A DNA stretch of 64,000 nucleotides from Neotabrizicola shimadae. Lineage in GTDB: Bacteria; Pseudomonadota; Alphaproteobacteria; Rhodobacterales; Rhodobacteraceae. The notes beneath the pieces are model-generated. The model searched no databases and was not told the origin of the DNA. It saw only the letters and a list, made by a program, of their open reading frames with translations. The stretch spans positions 1,364,001-1,428,000 of the forward strand of contig NZ_CP069370.1 of the NCBI RefSeq assembly GCF_019623905.1, written 5' to 3'. The translations under genes and the position numbers were made by a program. The first letter of the stretch is position 1; every line of letters begins with the position of its first letter. Of the stretch, positions 57,916 through 64,000 are shown piece after piece.

Positions 57916-58679
57916 CACCGCACCGTGAACAGCGACACGTCGCCCATGTCGCGGATATCGAGGATGGTTTTCAGGACCACCGTTTCCGGCACCGTGACGA
58001 AGGCCGCGAGGTCGGGCCCCACCTGGAATTCACCGGATGCGAAGTTCGCCCCGTGCTTGATTTCGGCGGCAGTGTAGCCCGCCGCCGCCTTCCAAGTGTC
58101 AATCTCCGCTTGGGTGTAGCTGCCCGCGATGCACACCAACTCTTCATTGATCGAGCCGTCCGGGCGATAGCAGGGGATGGACGTGTTGAAGGCCGCAGCC
58201 GGGCGCAGGGGCAGGAAGGCGACCGAGGCTTTCGGCAGCACCATGATTTCGTTTGCCACATCGGTTGCGGCTACCGTGTTGAAATAGTTGACATGGAACC
58301 TGCCCCGCTTGGACATGAGGCCGATCCCGCGCCGCCGCCCGGCGGCAGGCCCGCCGCCCGCCACGTTCTGAATGACAGTCGAGGCTTTGGCGCGCGTTGC
58401 CGCGAAGGTCCGATGATCGGGCATTTCGGCCGAGCCGACCGCGCAGAGGTCAGGGCCGCGCAGGATCTGGACTTCGGCTGTCACGCTGAACGGATTGAGC
58501 AGGCTCACCTTGCGCGCCAGCACCGGCACCGCCTGCCCCGTCCGCAGGCGCATCAGGTCCGAGCCTTCTTCAAACGCGATGAAGGGCACGTTGCCTTCCA
58601 CATAGCCGAGGCCCCCGCGCGCCTCCACCGGCTGTTTGCCGAAGGGCGGAATTCGGATGAGTTCGTGCGACCAGCGCAT
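57915..58679 (-). CDS. Provirus virion protein candidate, 254 residues
   Basis: Soluble protein with beta-rich, weakly hydrophobic composition, beginning MRWSHELIRIPPFGKQPVEARG. A Gly/Arg-rich stretch (NVAGGGPAAGRRRGIGL, about residues 105-122) and a C-terminal domain (VPETVVLKTILDIRDMGDVS). Family not recognised; a minor capsid, vertex or spike-base protein would fit the position between capsid and lysis genes. Stop/start overlaps on both sides. Confidence 0.7.
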   Translation of the reverse strand: MRWSHELIRIPPFGKQPVEARGGLGYVEGNVPFIAFEEGSDLMRLRTGQAVPVLARKVSLLNPFSVTAEVQILRGPDLCAVGSAEMPDHRTFAATRAKASTVIQNVAGGGPAAGRRRGIGLMSKRGRFHVNYFNTVAATDVANEIMVLPKASVAFLPLRPAAAFNTSIPCYRPDGSINEELVCIAGSYTQAEIDTWKAAAGYTAAEIKHGANFASGEFQVGPDLAAFVTVPETVVLKTILDIRDMGDVSLFTVR

Positions 58680-59281
58680 TACCGGCTTCCTTTCGTGATG
58701 AACAGCGCCCCGAGGGCGAACAGCATGGTCATTGCCGCCATGCTCTTGAGCGTGTCGGAATAGTCGCCCGTCTTCACGTCTGCCGCGAGCGCGAGCGCCT
58801 TTTCCGCGAGCGTCTGGTTTCCGTCCACAACCGACCCGGCGAAGTCGTAGGACGTGGAAAGGGCTTCCGAGGCAAAGTCGATCACGAATTTGCCTTGCTC
58901 AACCATTTGCTCCATCCAGTCGATAGAGGCGCGCAGGGTTGATTGAGCCATCCCGGCCATCTCGATTTGGTTCCGGTCGGCGAGGTCAAGCACCTGCCGC
59001 CCGAGGCCCAAGAGGTCGGACATAGACGCCCGCTGACCCGACATCAGGACTTCAAAGGAAGCCCCCAATTGGCCGATAAGCGCCTTCATCACCTCGTCCG
59101 AAGGGTCCACAATCACGCTATCAAGGATCTGCGTTCCTGATTGCAGGATCGCATCGCGCGACATGGCAACTTGCGTGGTGTTCGTCGTGGTGTTGCTCGT
59201 GTTCGTCGTCTGGTTCCAATTCGAGGAAGAATTGGAGGTCCAAGACGAATTCGAGGAAGACGACTTGCTGTCAGACCCCAT
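58679..59281 (-). CDS. Provirus protein with Ser/Asn/Thr-rich N terminus and membrane C terminus, 200 residues
   Basis: Residues 1-38 are a low-complexity run of Ser, Asn and Thr; then a helical region (SVIVDPSDEVMKALIGQL, SMSDLLGLGRQVLDLADRNQ), and a C-terminal hydrophobic helix (MAAMTMLFALGALFIT). The low-complexity N terminus suggests a flexible, possibly surface or internal-membrane region. Function unknown. Confidence 0.7.
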   Translation of the reverse strand: MGSDSKSSSSNSSWTSNSSSNWNQTTNTSNTTTNTTQVAMSRDAILQSGTQILDSVIVDPSDEVMKALIGQLGASFEVLMSGQRASMSDLLGLGRQVLDLADRNQIEMAGMAQSTLRASIDWMEQMVEQGKFVIDFASEALSTSYDFAGSVVDGNQTLAEKALALAADVKTGDYSDTLKSMAAMTMLFALGALFITKGSR

Positions 59282-59654
59282 GAAAGCCCCCCATCGGGAT
59301 GCCGTCAGTGTCCGAGAACACCGAAGACAGGTCCGCGCCCATCATGCGCGCCATGGCCCGCACCCGCTCCGTATGGACGCGCAGGGGCTTGCCCATCACT
59401 TGCGCCGCCCCGAAGACCGATTGCAGCACAACAGCCGCAAGGCCCTTGGCCATTGACCGGGCCATGTAGATGACCACAAAGCCATCATCGCCATGCCCGA
59501 AGATCGCGTAACCGGCCAGCTTGCCGCCGTCCACATAGGCCAGCGTCAGGCAGTCATCGCGCGCGCCAAGGGCCGCCACCTGGGCGGCTTCATCGGCGGG
59601 AAGCTGCGCCGCCAGATCGGCGGCCAGAGGGGCTTTCGTGACCGAGATTTTCAC
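59271..59654 (-). CDS. Provirus GNAT-like small protein, 127 residues
   Basis: Begins VKISVTKAPLAADLAAQLPA from GTG 59654, coupled to the upstream stop by GTGA. The middle (DDCLTLAYVDGGKLAGYAIFGH) and later RVRAMARMMGADLSSVF recall the strand-helix pattern of GNAT acetyltransferases, but the CoA loop is not evident. It could be an acetyltransferase-like factor or an unrelated alpha/beta fold. Overlaps the next gene by 11 bases. Confidence 0.62.
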   Translation of the reverse strand: MKISVTKAPLAADLAAQLPADEAAQVAALGARDDCLTLAYVDGGKLAGYAIFGHGDDGFVVIYMARSMAKGLAAVVLQSVFGAAQVMGKPLRVHTERVRAMARMMGADLSSVFSDTDGIPMGGFHGV

Positions 59655-59956
59655 CGGATTTTCCCCCACAGATACTTTGCCAGCAGGGCCACGGCGACAC
59701 CGACCGCGATATCCCGCACAAGGCCCGTGATCGGCGTAGAGCCGCCCGCCATCGTGCCGCCGACCCCATCCGAGCCGAACACCACATCGCCGAAATCCCA
59801 CGCTCCATTGAGGCCGTTTGCGGCGCTGTTGCCGCCGCCGTCCGACCAGAACGGCGAGGTCAGGTCAGACCGCGCGTAACCGTCCGTGTAGGCGTCCGAT
59901 CCGCTGATCGGCGTGTTCGCGAAGGAAAACCCAAGTTCAAAGGGAACACCCGGCAT
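59651..59956 (-). CDS. Provirus small membrane protein, 101 residues
   Basis: Gly/Ser-rich N-terminal part (MPGVPFELGFSFANTPISGS) and a C-terminal helix (DIAVGVAVALLAKYLWGKIR). One membrane segment; the rest is likely soluble or beta. ATG shares one base with the preceding stop. Confidence 0.66.
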   Translation of the reverse strand: MPGVPFELGFSFANTPISGSDAYTDGYARSDLTSPFWSDGGGNSAANGLNGAWDFGDVVFGSDGVGGTMAGGSTPITGLVRDIAVGVAVALLAKYLWGKIR

Positions 59957-60246
59957 CAGCGCACCACCAAGAGAATGACCAGCCCCGCGACGAAGGCCCC
60001 GGCCCAATACAGTTCGCGGTTGTCGCCCCGCTCCACCTTGACGGCTTCAAGCTGGATATCCTGCCGCTGTTCGGCCAAATCCAGATCGCGACCGCGCTTG
60101 TCGGCCCGCTGATTGGCAAGAGCCGCCCTGCCCCGCGCGAGGTTTTCGGCCACGCCCGCCGCGTCGTCGCTGAAGTTGTTGACCCTCTCCGCGACCCCGC
60201 CGAGGCCGTCGAGAAAGCCGAATATCCCGTCCCACATCTTCGCCAT
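59956..60246 (-). CDS. Provirus coiled-coil/membrane protein, 96 residues
   Basis: Amphipathic N-terminal helix (MAKMWDGIFGFLDGLGGVAE), a charged coiled coil (about residues 30-75: RADKRGRDLDLAEQRQDIQL), and a C-terminal membrane helix (YWAGAFVAGLVILLVV). 65 bases downstream of the capsid gene. Structural role likely. Confidence 0.68.
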   Translation of the reverse strand: MAKMWDGIFGFLDGLGGVAERVNNFSDDAAGVAENLARGRAALANQRADKRGRDLDLAEQRQDIQLEAVKVERGDNRELYWAGAFVAGLVILLVVR

Positions 60247-60311
60247 GCTTGCCCCCGATTTATGGACGGGGCGGCACCGTAGCGCCGCCCCAAGTCTTCA
60301 CCCGCCCGAGG

Positions 60312-61304
60312 TCAGCGTTGCAGCGCGTAAAGGCCGCAGTGGAAGGTGATCAGCTTGATTTCTGCCGCCGCCTCCCCGAAGTTCAGCGTCAGGCGGATAT
60401 CGGCATTGCGCCGCACCTGGGCCATTTGGGCGAGCGCCGCCAAGCCCTTGTTGGCATCGCCTTCGCGCCAGAAGTCGATGAAGAGGTTGCCGGCGGCAAG
60501 CTGCGACGTGTCCTTGCCCCAGAGCGCGCCCAAGGCCATGGCGGCCGGAACGGAACAGTCGAACATCTGTTGATCGTCCACCCGCAGGCCGTAGCCGTCG
60601 ATCCGCTTGCCGTTCAGCGCCCGGACCCAGATAGCGGCCAGGTCGATCCCGTGCGGAATGTCGCTGATCGTCTGTTCGCCCGAGGCGCTGAACGAATACC
60701 GCTGTTGGCGGTGCGTGATGATGTAGCCGATGGGCCGCGCGACGGGGGCATACTCCGTCGCGACGATCAGCTTCATGGTCGCGAGCCACGCGGTTTGCAG
60801 CTTCACCAGAAGGCGCACCGAACGGATATTGGACGTGCCAAGCAGGTAGGCGTCTTCGTGCAGGTCTTCCTTGAAGAAGCCGGGCGAGCCGAAGCACATC
60901 CAGTGGATGCCGTCGCGCACATCCCAGTTCATCAACTCGTTGAAGTCGATCAGTTCGGCGGCGGTGAATTCCTGTTCCACCTTGCCGTTGATCTCCAGCG
61001 CGACCGAAGCGACATACTTCGCAAGGTTGGCCGAGTTCAGCCGGAAGACGCCCATTTCGGCGACCGTCTCGCCCGCAATCGCGGCGCTGTTTTCGATCCG
61101 CAGGCCGAAGGCGCGGTAGGTGTAGAGGCCCACCGGGAAGTCGATGACCGCCGTGCCGTCCGCATATTGGTTGCTGATCGTCGGCAGGTTTTCGTCATAC
61201 CGGAAGTGCTGCGGCACCCGAAGGTTCCGCGCCTGTTCCGGGTTCACGCCCGAGGTTCGGATATTGCCCGTCCGCTCACGGGACGCGCGGGGTTGCTGTG
61301 CCAT
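60312..61304 (-). CDS. Major capsid protein, PM2 P2-like double jelly roll
   Basis: 330 residues. Pattern of the P2-type capsid: N-terminal half with AVIDFPVGLYTYRAFGLRIE, VASVALEINGKVEQEFTAAE, LIDFNELMNWDV and LLVKLQTAWLATMKLIVATE; C-terminal half with ISDIPHGIDLAAIWVRAL, GYGLRVDDQQMFDCSVPAA, GNLFIDFWREGD and DIRLTLNFGEAAAEIKLITF. The two halves correspond to two jelly rolls (inferred). No portal or tail genes are nearby. Somewhat longer than PM2 P2 (269). Assigned by pattern; a structure prediction or profile search would settle it. Confidence 0.75.
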   Translation of the reverse strand: MAQQPRASRERTGNIRTSGVNPEQARNLRVPQHFRYDENLPTISNQYADGTAVIDFPVGLYTYRAFGLRIENSAAIAGETVAEMGVFRLNSANLAKYVASVALEINGKVEQEFTAAELIDFNELMNWDVRDGIHWMCFGSPGFFKEDLHEDAYLLGTSNIRSVRLLVKLQTAWLATMKLIVATEYAPVARPIGYIITHRQQRYSFSASGEQTISDIPHGIDLAAIWVRALNGKRIDGYGLRVDDQQMFDCSVPAAMALGALWGKDTSQLAAGNLFIDFWREGDANKGLAALAQMAQVRRNADIRLTLNFGEAAAEIKLITFHCGLYALQR

Positions 61305-61320
61305 GTCGCTGCCCCCCGGA

Positions 61321-61422
61321 TCAGTTCAGGAGCGACTTGAGCGGCGTCTTCTCTTCGAGGACGCGGAAGATGATCGTGCCGACCACGACCGCGACCACCG
61401 CGTTGACCATAGATTTGGACAT
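61321..61422 (-). CDS. Provirus tiny membrane protein, 33 residues
   Basis: MSKSMVNAVVAVVVGTIIFR, a single membrane helix, then EEKTPLKSLLN. Complete small frame directly upstream of the capsid gene (17-base gap), with a purine-rich AAGGGGGG before its start. Typical of tiny membrane proteins of PM2-like viruses. Too short for similarity claims. Confidence 0.6.
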   Translation of the reverse strand: MSKSMVNAVVAVVVGTIIFRVLEEKTPLKSLLN

Positions 61423-61597
61423 ACTGGCCCCCCTTGAGGCTGGTTAGGTTGAAAGTGCGGCCATTTTCGCCAAGTCGATAATCTCCCGCAAGCCGGGAAA
61501 AACCATGAAAAACCGTGACAAAGGCGAACATTCCTCTTGCGTTATTATGTAATGTAAAGGATCGTAACATTGCGAAGATCACCGGGCAGGTTGCCAC
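61423..61597. promoter_or_regulatory. Divergent control region of the provirus
   Basis: 175 bases between the leftward virion operon and the rightward operon; AT-rich, with a tandem 10-bp repeat AAAAACCATG/AAAAACCGTG (61498-61517), an ATGTAATGTAA stretch (around 61548) and TTATTATG near 61542. Likely promoters for both directions and operators for the HTH protein encoded at its right edge. Confidence 0.5.
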
Positions 61598-62098
61598 ATG
61601 TTGCCATCTATCGAGGCCGCTTTCATGCGGGCGGGACGGTCGAAAGCCGCCATCGCCCGCCACATGGAAATGACGCCCAAGACCCTTCACGACTACATGA
61701 CCGGCGCGCGCCCCATCCCGGCCCACCGCCGCGCGCGGCTGTCTGCCGCCATGGGGGGCGAGGCTATCGACTGGCCCGCCTATGAGCGCGAGCGCCAAGA
61801 GGCGCAGGACAGGCCACCAGAGCCGCGCAAGCTGTCGCGTGACCCCGGCCCTGCCCGTGCCCCTCAGAAGCCGCCAGAGGCCCCGCCAGCGCCGCAGGCG
61901 CTGCCCGACACCTGGGGGCACCCGGCACCGCGCCAGAAGCCGCCACAGGCCCCGCCAGCGCCCGTCAAGGTCCGCGCCACCCCGAAGCCGCCAGCGCCGC
62001 CCAAGGCCGCGCCAGCGCCCGCCACGAAGGCCCCGCCGAAGAAGACCATGCTTTTCGGCTTCATCCCGCTTGTTGACGACACCGAGGACGACGAATGA
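61598..62098 (+). CDS. HTH protein with proline-rich repeats (possible provirus regulator)
   Basis: 166 residues. Residues 1-55 form an HTH-like DNA-binding domain (MLPSIEAAFMRAGRSKAAIA then MTPKTLHDYMTGARPIPAHR). Residues 60-150 are a low-complexity linker with KPPEAPPAP/KPPQAPPAP repeats, and the end is acidic (FGFIPLVDDTEDDE). May repress the control region beside it or act as a DNA-packaging or virion scaffold. ATG 61598 assumed; shares ATGA with the next gene. Confidence 0.66.
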   Translation: MLPSIEAAFMRAGRSKAAIARHMEMTPKTLHDYMTGARPIPAHRRARLSAAMGGEAIDWPAYERERQEAQDRPPEPRKLSRDPGPARAPQKPPEAPPAPQALPDTWGHPAPRQKPPQAPPAPVKVRATPKPPAPPKAAPAPATKAPPKKTMLFGFIPLVDDTEDDE

Positions 62099-62577
62099 CC
62101 GATCTTGAAACCATGGTCATGCAGGCCGCACCGGCTGACGCCCCGGACCTGTCGGGCATCATGTCGGCAGAGGACTTCACCGGCCCGGAAGCTGCCGAGG
62201 CGGCAGAGGTCTTCGCGCCCGAGCCGGAATTGATCAGCCCCGAAGTGTGGGGGCAACAATGGGGGCTGTTGCATGACATGCTTGGGGGCATGGTGCAGGC
62301 CCGCACCGGCGCGCCCTGCCCTCTGGGGCAACAGGCGAGGTCCGAAGGCGGCATGATCGCCGCGCAGGCGTCTTACGACCTTCTCGCGCTCAATCCGGCA
62401 ACGGCCCGGCTGTTCCTTGGCGCGAATTCCACGTTCTTCGGGCAGGTGCTTGCCGTAGGCGTCCACGGCTTTGCCTGCGTCCAGCTTGTCAAGGCTTCCA
62501 TCGCCCAAGGGCAGGCCGCGACCATCGAAGGCGAAGCGACCGAAGGCCCCGCCTTCGCGTCCAGCCGGGCCGCGTGA
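62095..62577 (+). CDS. Provirus protein of unknown function, 160 residues
   Basis: An acidic, disordered N terminus (MTDLETMVMQAAPADAPDLS) leads to a helical domain (EVWGQQWGLLHDMLGGMVQA, EGGMIAAQASYDLLALNPAT) and a hydrophobic stretch (FFGQVLAVGVHGFACVQL). Genes of this size just before the packaging ATPase occur in related tailless viruses, but I cannot name a family. Confidence 0.66.
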   Translation: MTDLETMVMQAAPADAPDLSGIMSAEDFTGPEAAEAAEVFAPEPELISPEVWGQQWGLLHDMLGGMVQARTGAPCPLGQQARSEGGMIAAQASYDLLALNPATARLFLGANSTFFGQVLAVGVHGFACVQLVKASIAQGQAATIEGEATEGPAFASSRAA

Positions 62578-62580
62578 TCC

Positions 62581-63129
62581 ATGCCGTTCGCGACCGATGT
62601 GACGGCGATTTGGGGAGGGCGAGGATCTGGAAAGACCACCCTCGCCCGCCAGCTTGTCGCCAAGGCCAAGATCAAGCGCGCCGTGATCATCGACCCCATG
62701 GCCGAAGACGGATACACCACGCCCGGCCAAGTCGTGAACGCCATCGAGGCGGGCGAAGCCCGCGTGATCATGCGCAATCCCGCGAAAAAGGCGCAGATTG
62801 ACACGATCTTCGCGGCGTTCCTCGCCAGCCGGAAGGATCGCCCGGTCTTCATCGTCTGCGACGAAGCCCCGGCCTACCTGGACAAGAATTCCGATGCCCT
62901 GTCCAAGATCATCTTTCAGGGGCGGCACCGCGCCTTCGGGATGCTGATCATCGGCCAGAGGCCGAACGCGGTAAGCGCGCAGATCAGATCGCAGGCCGCC
63001 GTGACCTATTGGCTTCGCCTCTCCGATCACCTGGACGTTTCGGTCGCTGCGCAGGCCATCGGGCCGAAGGCCCGCACCCTCTCCACCCTCGCCCCCGGCG
63101 AGTTCATCCGCCACCCAGAAAAGGATTGA
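62581..63129 (+). CDS. Genome-packaging ATPase (A32/HerA-FtsK type, PM2 P9/PRD1 P9-like)
   Basis: 182 residues, the short P-loop ATPase hallmark of tailless internal-membrane phages. Walker A GGRGSGKTT (residues 12-20), Walker B VFIVCDEA (89-96) with the catalytic Glu, and a GQRPNAVSAQIRSQAA segment resembling the sensor region of the family. Sequence TAIWGGRGSGKTTLARQL opens the fold. Length close to PM2 P9. Starts three bases after the previous stop. Confidence 0.8.
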   Translation: MPFATDVTAIWGGRGSGKTTLARQLVAKAKIKRAVIIDPMAEDGYTTPGQVVNAIEAGEARVIMRNPAKKAQIDTIFAAFLASRKDRPVFIVCDEAPAYLDKNSDALSKIIFQGRHRAFGMLIIGQRPNAVSAQIRSQAAVTYWLRLSDHLDVSVAAQAIGPKARTLSTLAPGEFIRHPEKD

Positions 63130-63133
63130 TCCC

Positions 63134-63217
63134 ATGGCGAAGAAGAAGACCCCCCCGCGTTCGGCCAAGACGGGCCGTTTCCTCAAGAAGGGCGGCAAGA
63201 AGGGGAAGAAGAAGTGA
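63134..63217 (+). CDS. Tiny highly basic provirus protein, 27 residues
   Basis: MAKKKTPPRSAKTGRFLKKG and a Lys/Gly tail; 13 of 27 residues are Lys or Arg. Probably binds the viral DNA in the capsid or the packaging machinery. Follows the ATPase by four bases and its stop overlaps the lysin GTG (GTGA). Confidence 0.6.
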   Translation: MAKKKTPPRSAKTGRFLKKGGKKGKKK

Positions 63218-63735
63218 AAACCCCGCTTTATGCCAGTTGGCGGGACGTGCCGCCGGAAACGTGGCCGTGGCCCCATTTCCGGCCGTCCGAGCTTGCCTGC
63301 CGGGGAACGGGGCAGCTCATGGTGGACAGCGAGGCAATGGACAAGCTGGAAGCCCTGCGCCGCCTGATTGACGCGCCGATGGTCATCAATTCCGGCTATC
63401 GCTCCCCGGTCCACAATCGGGCCGTCCAAGGCGCGCCCCGGTCGAAGCACATGGAAGGCATCGCCTTCGACGTGCGCATGGAAGATCACGACCCGCACCG
63501 CTTCATCGCCGCCGCCCGTGAGGTCGGCTTTACCGGCATCGGGACGTATCCCCACATGGGCTTTGTCCATATCGACACCGGCCCGGAACGGTCTTGGGGC
63601 GACCCCTTCCCGCCGGACGACGACGAAGACCACGCGCCGCCGCCCCCTGCCCTGCCCCGCAAGATCACGCTGGCCCCGCCGCCGAAGGCGAAGGCCCTGC
63701 CGCGCGCCCTGTCGAAGTTCTGGCCCCGGCGTTGA
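63214..63735 (+). CDS. M15-family peptidase (endolysin)
   Basis: 173 residues. Peptidase_M15-type D-Ala/L,D-endopeptidase: FRPSELACRGTGQ, INSGYRSPVHNRAVQG, SKHMEGIAFDVRM with zinc ligands His79 and Asp86, and MGFVHID with His119. The C-terminal 40 residues are a proline/lysine-rich tail. GTG start 63214 coupled to the tiny basic gene. Cuts peptidoglycan cross-links for virus release. Confidence 0.86.
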   Translation: MKTPLYASWRDVPPETWPWPHFRPSELACRGTGQLMVDSEAMDKLEALRRLIDAPMVINSGYRSPVHNRAVQGAPRSKHMEGIAFDVRMEDHDPHRFIAAAREVGFTGIGTYPHMGFVHIDTGPERSWGDPFPPDDDEDHAPPPPALPRKITLAPPPKAKALPRALSKFWPRR

Positions 63736-63757
63736 CATTCGGTTGCCTCGTGACTGG

Positions 63758-63786
63758 CCCGCCCCTTCACCGGGGCGGGTTTTTTC
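63758..63786 (+). terminator. Rho-independent terminator of the rightward provirus operon
   Basis: CCCGCCCC-TTCACC-GGGGCGGG (8-bp stem) followed by TTTTTT. The stop of the convergent 71-residue gene falls in the loop. Confidence 0.88.
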
Positions 63787-63982
63787 GTTCTGCGGCCAAT
63801 GCCAGGGCGACCGAAAGCCCGACCAGACCGAACGCGCCCAAAATCCCGAAGACGTGCGGCCCCAGCCCGTCCGATCCGGCAAGACCGGCCTGAAACCCGG
63901 CCCACCAGTCTGTCGAGCGTTGCCCGGCCCAATAGGCCACAAGCACGCCAGCCGAACCCGCCGCCGCCGCCGCCAGCCTCAT
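63767..63982 (-). CDS. Small membrane protein, 71 residues (provirus, convergent)
   Basis: Two hydrophobic segments (MRLAAAAAGSAGVLVAYWAG and HVFGILGAFGLVGLSVALAL) with a basic end ERKNPPR. Starts at ATG 63982, which overlaps an upstream TGA as ATGA, so another minus-strand gene probably ends there and continues right of the window. Stop lies in the opposing terminator. Holin-like size but no clear family. Confidence 0.66.
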   Translation of the reverse strand: MRLAAAAAGSAGVLVAYWAGQRSTDWWAGFQAGLAGSDGLGPHVFGILGAFGLVGLSVALALAAERKNPPR

Positions 63983-64000
63983 TGCGAGCCGTTCATCTGC

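Larger units (their letters stand above)
55800..64000. mobile_element. Provirus of a tailless, membrane-containing virus with PM2-like capsid protein (truncated by window)
   Basis: Host genes end with the DAO oxidase at 55706; from 56.06 kb on there is a compact set of small, overlapping genes: a PM2 P2-like major capsid protein, an A32/HerA-type packaging ATPase, about ten one- or two-helix membrane proteins, a transglycosylase, an M15 peptidase and an HTH/proline-rich protein. No terminase, portal, tail or baseplate gene occurs. This is the pattern of PM2 (Corticoviridae) and PRD1-like viruses. Integrase, replication and right end are outside the window. Left limit approximate. Confidence 0.78.

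Overview
The window is high-GC chromosomal DNA of a Rhodobacterales (Rhodobacteraceae/Paracoccaceae-type) alphaproteobacterium. The evidence is the strong G/C third-position bias, aerobic cobaltochelatase CobS, a J-domain/BolA pair, a glgP-glgB-glgC-glgA-glgX-pgm operon and an FNR/FnrL-type box. No tRNA, rRNA, CRISPR array or conventional insertion sequence was seen.

Layout. 0-12.9 kb is core and housekeeping DNA: a truncated leucyl aminopeptidase, DNA polymerase III chi, a GNAT/penicillin-acylase pair, a beta-hydroxyacid dehydrogenase, a membrane retropepsin, an ABC-F ATPase, ndk, a TfoX-C protein, and the divergent copper pair CopZ/CopA. At 12.9-13.3 kb an Rrf2-type regulator has a candidate FnrL box upstream. 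13.5-24.9 kb is a complete glycogen synthesis and mobilisation operon. 25-32.9 kb holds a lone non-pyrrolysine MttB-family methyltransferase, an FMN reductase/HxlR pair, a form-II CoxM/L/S + CoxG molybdenum hydroxylase operon and a NarL-type response regulator. 33-40.5 kb holds a lytic transglycosylase lipoprotein, a racemase-like protein lacking both catalytic cysteines, cobS, an exported MsrB, and a small two-gene membrane-protein cassette inserted in the tail of a J-domain gene, followed by bolA and an alpha/beta hydrolase. 40.6-51.4 kb is malate synthase G, an ArsR regulator with three SRPBCC proteins, two LysR regulators, a photolyase with a DUF2256 partner, and a set of small redox or detoxification genes. 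51.6-53.4 kb is rpsB-tsf. 53.6-55.7 kb is a solo LuxR divergent from a DAO-family oxidase.

From about 55.8 kb to the right edge lies part of a provirus with no tail genes. It encodes a double-jelly-roll capsid protein resembling phage PM2 P2, a HerA/FtsK-type packaging ATPase, many small one-helix membrane proteins, a virion-type transglycosylase and an M15 endolysin. These point to a PM2/PRD1-like icosahedral virus with an internal membrane. A leftward operon (61.4 to 56.1 kb) carries the virion genes. A rightward operon (61.6 to 63.7 kb) carries a DNA-binding protein, the ATPase, a tiny basic protein and the lysin. The integrase and replication genes must lie to the right of the window.

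Three structures deserve most attention. The first is the tailless provirus. The second is the 1.75-kb cassette bounded by an exact 85-bp repeat of the J-domain gene's 3' end, which places two unknown membrane proteins in that gene's operon. The third is a 73-bp, three-box dispersed repeat with invariant spacing at 6.2, 26.5 and 51.4 kb, always touching the 3' end of a gene.
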